Of a stretch of 25,055 nucleotides of DNA, positions 20,987 through 25,055 are shown in pieces. The DNA is from a virus, in IMG/VR virus record IMGVR_UViG_3300048065_000098, positions 1 through 25,055 of that record. One strand, given 5' to 3'. The position numbers were made by a program, and so were the translations under genes. Every line of letters begins with the position of its first letter. The first letter of the stretch is position 1. The notes under the pieces were generated by a model. The model was not told the origin of the DNA. It did not search any database and was given only the letters and a program-made list of their open reading frames with translations.

Positions 20987-21406
20987 ATGACTAAGCTAAT
21001 CGACATGTTGAAGCTGCACGAAGGTGTTAAATCGTACTGTTACAAATGTACACAGGGCTTTGAGACAATAGGCGTGGGCAGAAACATTTCAGAGTCTGGC
21101 CTTGGGTTGTCTGACGATGAGATCGAATACTTGCTGGCGAATGACATAGCGCGAGTGAAAGACGAGCTATCGGATGCTTACTTTTGGTTTAACGCCATGA
21201 ACGAAGCGCGACAAGACGCGATGGTAGATATCTGCTTTAACCTTGGTTTGACTAGGTTGCGCGGTTTTGTAAAGGCTCTTGAGGCAATGTCGCGTGAGCA
21301 GTTTGACATCGCAGCAGATGAGTTTATGGATAGCCGTTGGGCTTCCCAAGTAGGTAACCGTGCGGTTAGAGTAACGGAGATGATCCGCACAGGTGAGTAT
21401 CGTTAA
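20987..21406 (+). CDS. T4-type lysozyme (GH24-like endolysin) with catalytic Cys
   Basis: A 139-residue muramidase that cuts the glycan strands of the cell wall. LKLHEGVKSYCYKCTQGFETIGVG aligns with the T4 lysozyme active site in pieces: Glu12 for Glu11, Thr27 for Thr26 and Cys21 where T4 has Asp20. The phage lysozyme motif Glu-8aa-Asp/Cys-5aa-Thr is therefore intact in its Cys form, as in phage P1 Lyz. The rest (VDICFNLGLTRLRGFVKALE, then ADEFMDSRWASQVGNRAVRV) is the normal helical domain. It has no signal-anchor sequence, so it needs the holin for release. It begins right after the holin stop and overlaps the next gene by TAATG. Confidence 0.93.
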   Translation: MTKLIDMLKLHEGVKSYCYKCTQGFETIGVGRNISESGLGLSDDEIEYLLANDIARVKDELSDAYFWFNAMNEARQDAMVDICFNLGLTRLRGFVKALEAMSREQFDIAADEFMDSRWASQVGNRAVRVTEMIRTGEYR

Positions 21407-23301
21407 TGCCTTTACAAAAATACATATTTAACCCTGGCATCAATAAAGAGGGCACCGATTATACGGCGGAAGGCGGCTGGTTCGACGGGAACCTAGTTCG
21501 CTTTCGCAAGGGCTTGCCAGAAAAAATTGGTGGGTGGGTTAAATACATTACCGCTTCATTTAACGGAACAGGCAGAAAGCTTTTTGGTTGGACGGCCCTT
21601 GATGGTACAAATCTCTTAGGCCTTGGAACAAGAACAAAGCTGTACATTCAGTCAGACAACAGCTACAGCGACATAACGCCTATACGAGCAACTACCTCTG
21701 CTGGCGATGTAACTTTTGGCGCAACTGACGGCTCAAGTTCAATCAATGTAACTGACAGCAACCACGGCGCCGCTAAAGGTGACTTCGTAACTTTCTCAGG
21801 TGCAGCGTCCCTTGGCGGCAACATCATCGCTGCTGTTTTGAATCAAGAGTACGAGATTGATTCGATTACGAGCACCAACGTGTATGTGATCACCGCCAAA
21901 GACACTTCTGGAGCTACCGTAACCGCCAACAGTAGTGACAGTGGCAATGGCGGAAGTTCAGTGGTGGGCGCGTATCAGATCAATGTCGGCCTTGATGTGT
22001 TTGTGGGCGGCACCGGCTGGGGCGCGAGCACTTGGGGAAGTGGCGGATGGGGTTCTAGCAGTCCTCTTAGCGCCCTTAACCAACTACGTCTGTGGTCCAT
22101 GGATAGTTTTGGCGAAGACTTGATAGCGAATGTTCGTGCAGGTGGTATTTACTACTGGGATACCAGCGCAAAAACGCTAGGCACAGACAGGGCGGTGAAC
22201 ATATCCGCTCTGACAGGGGCTAACTTTACGCCGACAGCCGCCCTTCAAGTTTTGGTATCCGACGTGGATAGACACGTCATTGCACTAGGCGCAGACCCAA
22301 TAAACGACGCAGCGACTTCCAGAACAGGCACTATTGACCCTTTGCTTGTTGCCTTCTCTGACCAAGAAAACCCAGCAGAATGGTTTCCCACGGCAACCAA
22401 CACCGCCGGTTCACTGCGCTGTTCTGCGGGATCACAAATTATTGGTGGCCTTCGAGCAAGGCAAGAAACTTTAATCTGGACTGACGTGGCGCTGTACAGT
22501 TTGCAGTTTATTGGCGCGCCACTGACTTTTGGGTTAAATCTGATTAACGAGGGCGTGAGCTTAGTTGGACCCAACGCAGCTATAAATACGCCATCAGGCG
22601 TGTTTTGGATGGACAAGAAGGGATTCTATTCTTACCAGGGCGCGGTTCAACCTGTTCCCTGTAGCGTCAGGTCTTATGTGCTGGATGACTTTAACGAAGC
22701 GCAGGCTTTTCAGGTCTTTGGTTTTGTGAACAAGCAGTTTGATGAAGTAGGTTGGTTTTACTGCTCCTCTGACTCAACCGTGATTGATCGATATGTAACG
22801 TACAACTATGTCGAGCAGACGTGGGCCATAGGCAATCTATCGCGCACTGCTTGGCTAGATGAAGGCATAGAAAGCTTTCCTCGTGCAACGGGCACTTCCA
22901 GTAGCAGCAACTATGTCTTTAGCCATGAAACAGGGTTTGATGATGAAGACTCGCCAATGGACAACGTGTTTATTGAAAGTGCCGACTTTGACCTAGGTGA
23001 TGGCGAAGAGTTTCAGTTTATCCGCAGGTGCATACCTGACGTTAAATTTACGGGTAATTCCGGCGCTACACAGACCATGAACTTTGTTTTAAAAGCGCGC
23101 AACTTCCCAGGCGAATCACTGACTACGGATCAAACGACAGCGTTTACGGGAAACACTACTAAGATTGATACCCGTGCTAGAGGCCGACAAGCTGCTGTTC
23201 GCTTTGAATCAGATGACGATGGAGACACTGGTGATCGCTTAGGGGTTGGCTTTAGGATTGGTGGTACAAGGCTTGATCTACAGCCTAATGGTCGAAGATG
23301 A
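21406..23301 (+). CDS. Packaged-DNA stabilization / tail hub protein (P22 gp10-like)
   Basis: A 631-residue protein that plugs the portal and carries the fibres in short-tailed phages. It starts with the typical FNPGINKEGTDYTAEGGWFD and NLVRFRKGLPEKIGGW. Residues 95-200 form an inserted beta-rich domain, and 203-217 a Trp/Gly segment (TGWGASTWGSGGWGS). A beta-propeller-like core follows (AFSDQENPAEWFPTATN, RARQETLIWTDVALYSLQF, GVFWMDKKGFYSYQG, YVTYNYVEQTWAIGN). The FR-KG-PEKIGGW start and the NPAEW-LIWTD-FWMDKKGFY series are strong markers of this family. It overlaps the lysozyme by TAATG and the next gene by ATGA. Unusually, it lies after the lysis genes. Confidence 0.88.
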   Translation: MPLQKYIFNPGINKEGTDYTAEGGWFDGNLVRFRKGLPEKIGGWVKYITASFNGTGRKLFGWTALDGTNLLGLGTRTKLYIQSDNSYSDITPIRATTSAGDVTFGATDGSSSINVTDSNHGAAKGDFVTFSGAASLGGNIIAAVLNQEYEIDSITSTNVYVITAKDTSGATVTANSSDSGNGGSSVVGAYQINVGLDVFVGGTGWGASTWGSGGWGSSSPLSALNQLRLWSMDSFGEDLIANVRAGGIYYWDTSAKTLGTDRAVNISALTGANFTPTAALQVLVSDVDRHVIALGADPINDAATSRTGTIDPLLVAFSDQENPAEWFPTATNTAGSLRCSAGSQIIGGLRARQETLIWTDVALYSLQFIGAPLTFGLNLINEGVSLVGPNAAINTPSGVFWMDKKGFYSYQGAVQPVPCSVRSYVLDDFNEAQAFQVFGFVNKQFDEVGWFYCSSDSTVIDRYVTYNYVEQTWAIGNLSRTAWLDEGIESFPRATGTSSSSNYVFSHETGFDDEDSPMDNVFIESADFDLGDGEEFQFIRRCIPDVKFTGNSGATQTMNFVLKARNFPGESLTTDQTTAFTGNTTKIDTRARGRQAAVRFESDDDGDTGDRLGVGFRIGGTRLDLQPNGRR

Positions 23302-23642
23302 GCAAGATTTTACAAGGACGTTTGCCTTTTGCTCAGAACGGCGTCTCTGTAGACAGCGGCACGTTTAACAGAACAATACGGCTTCTGGAACTCAGTTTGG
23401 ACTCGTTTGATCCAGATTCCACGCCGCAGTTCTCAAGGAAAGATAGAGACACGTTTAAGTTTAACGCTGGCGATGTGATTTGGAATACATCGATTAATAC
23501 GTTACAAGTATACGACGGTGACGCTTGGATAAGCTTGTCCCAAGAGTTGCCATATGCGACTGACCCGCTTGAGGCGACAGGCCAAGTGGGCGCGGTCCAG
23601 GTAATAACCAACGGCAATATAGTAGTGAGTGTAGGTTCATGA
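23298..23642 (+). CDS. Small tail-associated protein, function unknown
   Basis: A 114-residue protein. It begins MSKILQGRLPFAQNGVSVDS and includes RLLELSLDSFDPDSTPQFSR, then the strand pair FKFNAGDVIWNTSINTLQVY with DGDAWISLS, a motif typical of fibre tips and fibre-connecting proteins. The C-terminus is a short strand (VITNGNIVVSVGS). It is coupled to the stabilization protein gene (ATGA) and to the next gene (ATGA). A role as a fibre adaptor or tail needle-like component is plausible; no firm family is recognised. Confidence 0.75.
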   Translation: MSKILQGRLPFAQNGVSVDSGTFNRTIRLLELSLDSFDPDSTPQFSRKDRDTFKFNAGDVIWNTSINTLQVYDGDAWISLSQELPYATDPLEATGQVGAVQVITNGNIVVSVGS

Positions 23643-23902
23643 CAAAACTATGCCCTAGAGGTAAGGCAGCAGCTAAACGCAAGTTCGATGTTTACCCTTC
23701 AGCTTACGCAAATGCGTATGCCAGCAAGATATGTGCAGGCAAGATCAAAGACCCTTCTGGAGTGAAGCGTAAAGACTTCAAAGGACCAAAGCCTAAAAAC
23801 ATGAATGGTGGTGGGTTTGCTGCTAAGCGGGCCAGAGTGATTGATCCGAGAGGTTTTAATGGCATGTTGTCCGGCAAGCGGCCAAGGACGAAGCTTACAT
23901 GA
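23639..23902 (+). CDS. Small basic protein with PSAYANAYASK motif
   Basis: An 87-residue, strongly basic protein. The N-terminal part LCPRGKAAAKRKFDVYPSAY followed by ANAYASKICAGK is a motif seen in many marine phages and, from memory, in algal viruses. The rest is Lys/Arg-rich with GGGFAAKRARV at 57-67. Two cysteines (Cys5, Cys32) could bind a metal or form a disulfide. It is coupled to both neighbours by ATGA. The composition and the company of two more basic genes suggest DNA or RNA contact, perhaps packaged in the virion; this is inference. Confidence 0.78.
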   Translation: MTKLCPRGKAAAKRKFDVYPSAYANAYASKICAGKIKDPSGVKRKDFKGPKPKNMNGGGFAAKRARVIDPRGFNGMLSGKRPRTKLT

Positions 23903-24237
23903 GCTTGAAAGAATGGTTCGGCAAGGGCGAGAAAGGTGATTGGGTTGATATCGGGGCGCCAAAGGTAGACGGTAAGTTCCAAGCCTGCGGACGTGCTAAG
24001 GTGAAAGGCTCAAAGCGCAAGTATCCCAAGTGTGTGCCTAGGTCAAAGGCAAAAGCCATGAGCGAGTCTGAACGATCTGGCGCGGTCAAGCGTAAGAGAT
24101 CCAAGAAGCAGGGGGTTGGTGGCAAACCGACTATGGTGAAAACTTTCGCGAAAGATGGCGGGCTTATCACAAAAAGAAACCACAGAGGATGTGGCGCTGT
24201 AATGCCTGATCGAAGAAAGAAAACAAGGTACTCCTGA
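23899..24237 (+). CDS. Small basic Cys-containing protein (DUF5872-like)
   Basis: A 112-residue basic protein. Residues 12-33 read KGDWVDIGAPKVDGKFQACG, then KGSKRKYPKCVPRSKAKAMS and GGKPTMVKTFAKDGG, the pattern I associate with DUF5872 in marine phages. The C-terminus has RGCGAVMPDRRKKTRY, a tail motif that recurs at the ends of several marine phage proteins. Three cysteines (30, 45, 98) are present. No enzymatic motif is seen. It overlaps both neighbours (ATGA upstream, TAATG-type junction downstream). Function unknown; the DUF number is from memory. Confidence 0.75.
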   Translation: MSLKEWFGKGEKGDWVDIGAPKVDGKFQACGRAKVKGSKRKYPKCVPRSKAKAMSESERSGAVKRKRSKKQGVGGKPTMVKTFAKDGGLITKRNHRGCGAVMPDRRKKTRYS

Positions 24238-24596
24238 TGTTCAAACGTTATGCTCAAGAGTTTAGCAGCGGCGGTGAGGTCAAAGGCGGCAGGTCTAGGG
24301 CTGCTAAGCGTAAGCGCGAAAACCCAATACCGAAGACAACCAAGGGTAAATCTGCTAATTATCTGCCTACAAAAGAAGGCGCGGGGATGACAGAAGCAGG
24401 TGTAAAGGCCTATCGTAAAGCAAATCCTGGTAGTAAACTGCAGACGGCTGTAACAGAAGATAAGCCTACGGGCAAGAGGGCAAAGCGCAGGAAGTCTTTT
24501 TGTGCTCGATCTGCTGGACAGATGAAGAAGTTTCCGAAAGCGGCAAAAGATCCTAACTCAAGATTGCGTCAGGCGAGACGCAGGTGGAAGTGTTAA
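24237..24596 (+). CDS. Small basic protein (DUF6321-like)
   Basis: A 119-residue, Lys/Arg-rich protein. The core KSANYLPTKEGAGMTEAGVK, then YRKANPGSKLQTAVTEDKPT and KRRKSFCARSAGQMKKFPKA, resembles DUF6321, a family found in large viruses and marine phages, from memory. The C-terminal end is SRLRQARRRWKC. The strong basic charge fits nucleic-acid binding. It ends one base before the next ATG, so the genes are coupled. It shares composition but no obvious sequence identity with the two preceding basic proteins. Confidence 0.77.
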   Translation: MFKRYAQEFSSGGEVKGGRSRAAKRKRENPIPKTTKGKSANYLPTKEGAGMTEAGVKAYRKANPGSKLQTAVTEDKPTGKRAKRRKSFCARSAGQMKKFPKAAKDPNSRLRQARRRWKC

Positions 24597-24597
24597 T

Positions 24598-25055
24598 ATG
24601 TCAGCAACCACAGAACAATTAAGAGAGCAATCGAAGCAAAGAACCCAAGAGATTCTTAATCAACCTGGTTCAATGCAAAGATTTGCTCCTAGCCAGCTAC
24701 AGCAAATGAATCCTGGCCTAAGGGTTAATCCAGCCACTGCTCAGTCAGCGTTCCTTGGCAATATAGCCAACCCACTTGCCGGAGGCTTTCAACAACAACG
24801 TGCTCGTGGCGCCAACTATTTGAATTACGAAGCAATGCCATCAAACGTTGGCGGTCCCCTTACAGACCCGCAAGTTCCACCAGGCTACGTTCCACCTGGA
24901 ACTCAGCCAGAAACCATTAAGGTTTACCCAGATGGCACGCCTGTCCCAGAAGAGACAGATGTTTTCGACCCGTCAGATATTGAAAGCAACAAAGATCAGT
25001 TTTTAATTGACATAAACCAGACCAGAGCGGAGCAAGGATTGCCGCTTTTTAAGAC
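24598..25055 (+). CDS. N-terminal part of a Gln/Pro-rich protein, cut by the window end
   Basis: The frame is open to the last base: 152 complete codons are visible. The start MSATTEQLREQSKQRTQEIL is helical, then Gln- and Pro-rich sequence (SQLQQMNPGLRVNPATAQSA, TDPQVPPGYVPPGTQPE) and an acidic part (VPEETDVFDPSDIESNKDQF). It looks disordered so far. Its place after the tail genes, with no ejection proteins yet seen in the window, would fit a large internal virion or ejection protein, but the rest of the gene is needed. No family is recognised. Confidence 0.7.
   Translation, partial: MSATTEQLREQSKQRTQEILNQPGSMQRFAPSQLQQMNPGLRVNPATAQSAFLGNIANPLAGGFQQQRARGANYLNYEAMPSNVGGPLTDPQVPPGYVPPGTQPETIKVYPDGTPVPEETDVFDPSDIESNKDQFLIDINQTRAEQGLPLFK

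Noticed and set aside
1-25055. tRNA genes, CRISPR arrays, insertion sequences, integrase or attachment site
   Set aside because: No cloverleaf-type sequence, regularly spaced repeats, transposase or recombinase motif or flanking duplication was recognised on either strand by reading.

Overview
This window is the structural and lysis half of a tailed double-stranded DNA phage genome. All 42 supported genes are on the + strand, packed with stop-start overlaps (ATGA, TAATG) or gaps of a few bases. No tRNA, integrase, transposase, CRISPR array or bacterial housekeeping gene is visible. The gene content suggests a short-tailed phage (podovirus-like): terminase, a long portal protein, scaffold, capsid, head-tail adaptors and a P22 gp10-like stabilization protein, with no tape measure, tail tube or sheath. 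The many short lysine/arginine-rich proteins, the GroES-like gene and the style of tail fibres resemble uncultured marine phages. That attribution rests on family recognition, not a search.

Layout. 1-4032: C-terminal part of the large terminase, two very basic small proteins, a protein with an HExxH motif and an unrecognised 226-residue protein. 4056-11942: head module, with portal, five small accessory genes including a GroES-like co-chaperonin, scaffold, a probable decoration protein and the major capsid protein. 11943-12065 is the largest gap (123 bases). It holds a parS-like inverted repeat, a strong rho-independent terminator, a possible promoter and a leader hairpin. 12066-15781: virion and connector genes, including two head-tail adaptor candidates, a zinc-ribbon protein and a small repeat protein. 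15782-18669: tail fibre with a cupredoxin-like copper-site signature, glycine-rich adhesin and a tail assembly chaperone-like protein. 18672-21406: a cluster of small, mostly membrane-linked proteins, a Staphylococcal-nuclease-like enzyme, a gene-transfer-agent-type holin and a T4-type lysozyme. 21406-24596: the tail stabilization protein, a small tail protein and three basic Cys-containing proteins. 24598-25055: start of a protein cut by the window end.

How it fits together. Terminase fills a prohead built from portal, scaffold and capsid protein, with the GroES-like protein probably aiding capsid folding. Adaptors and the stabilization protein close the head, and fibre and adhesin bind the host. 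Holin and lysozyme release progeny. The least explained parts are the EF-hand membrane protein beside the nuclease, the copper-site signature in the fibre, the parS-like site after the capsid gene and a short RG-G-AA-RG motif recurring in unrelated small proteins. No stretch over 300 bases lacks a gene.
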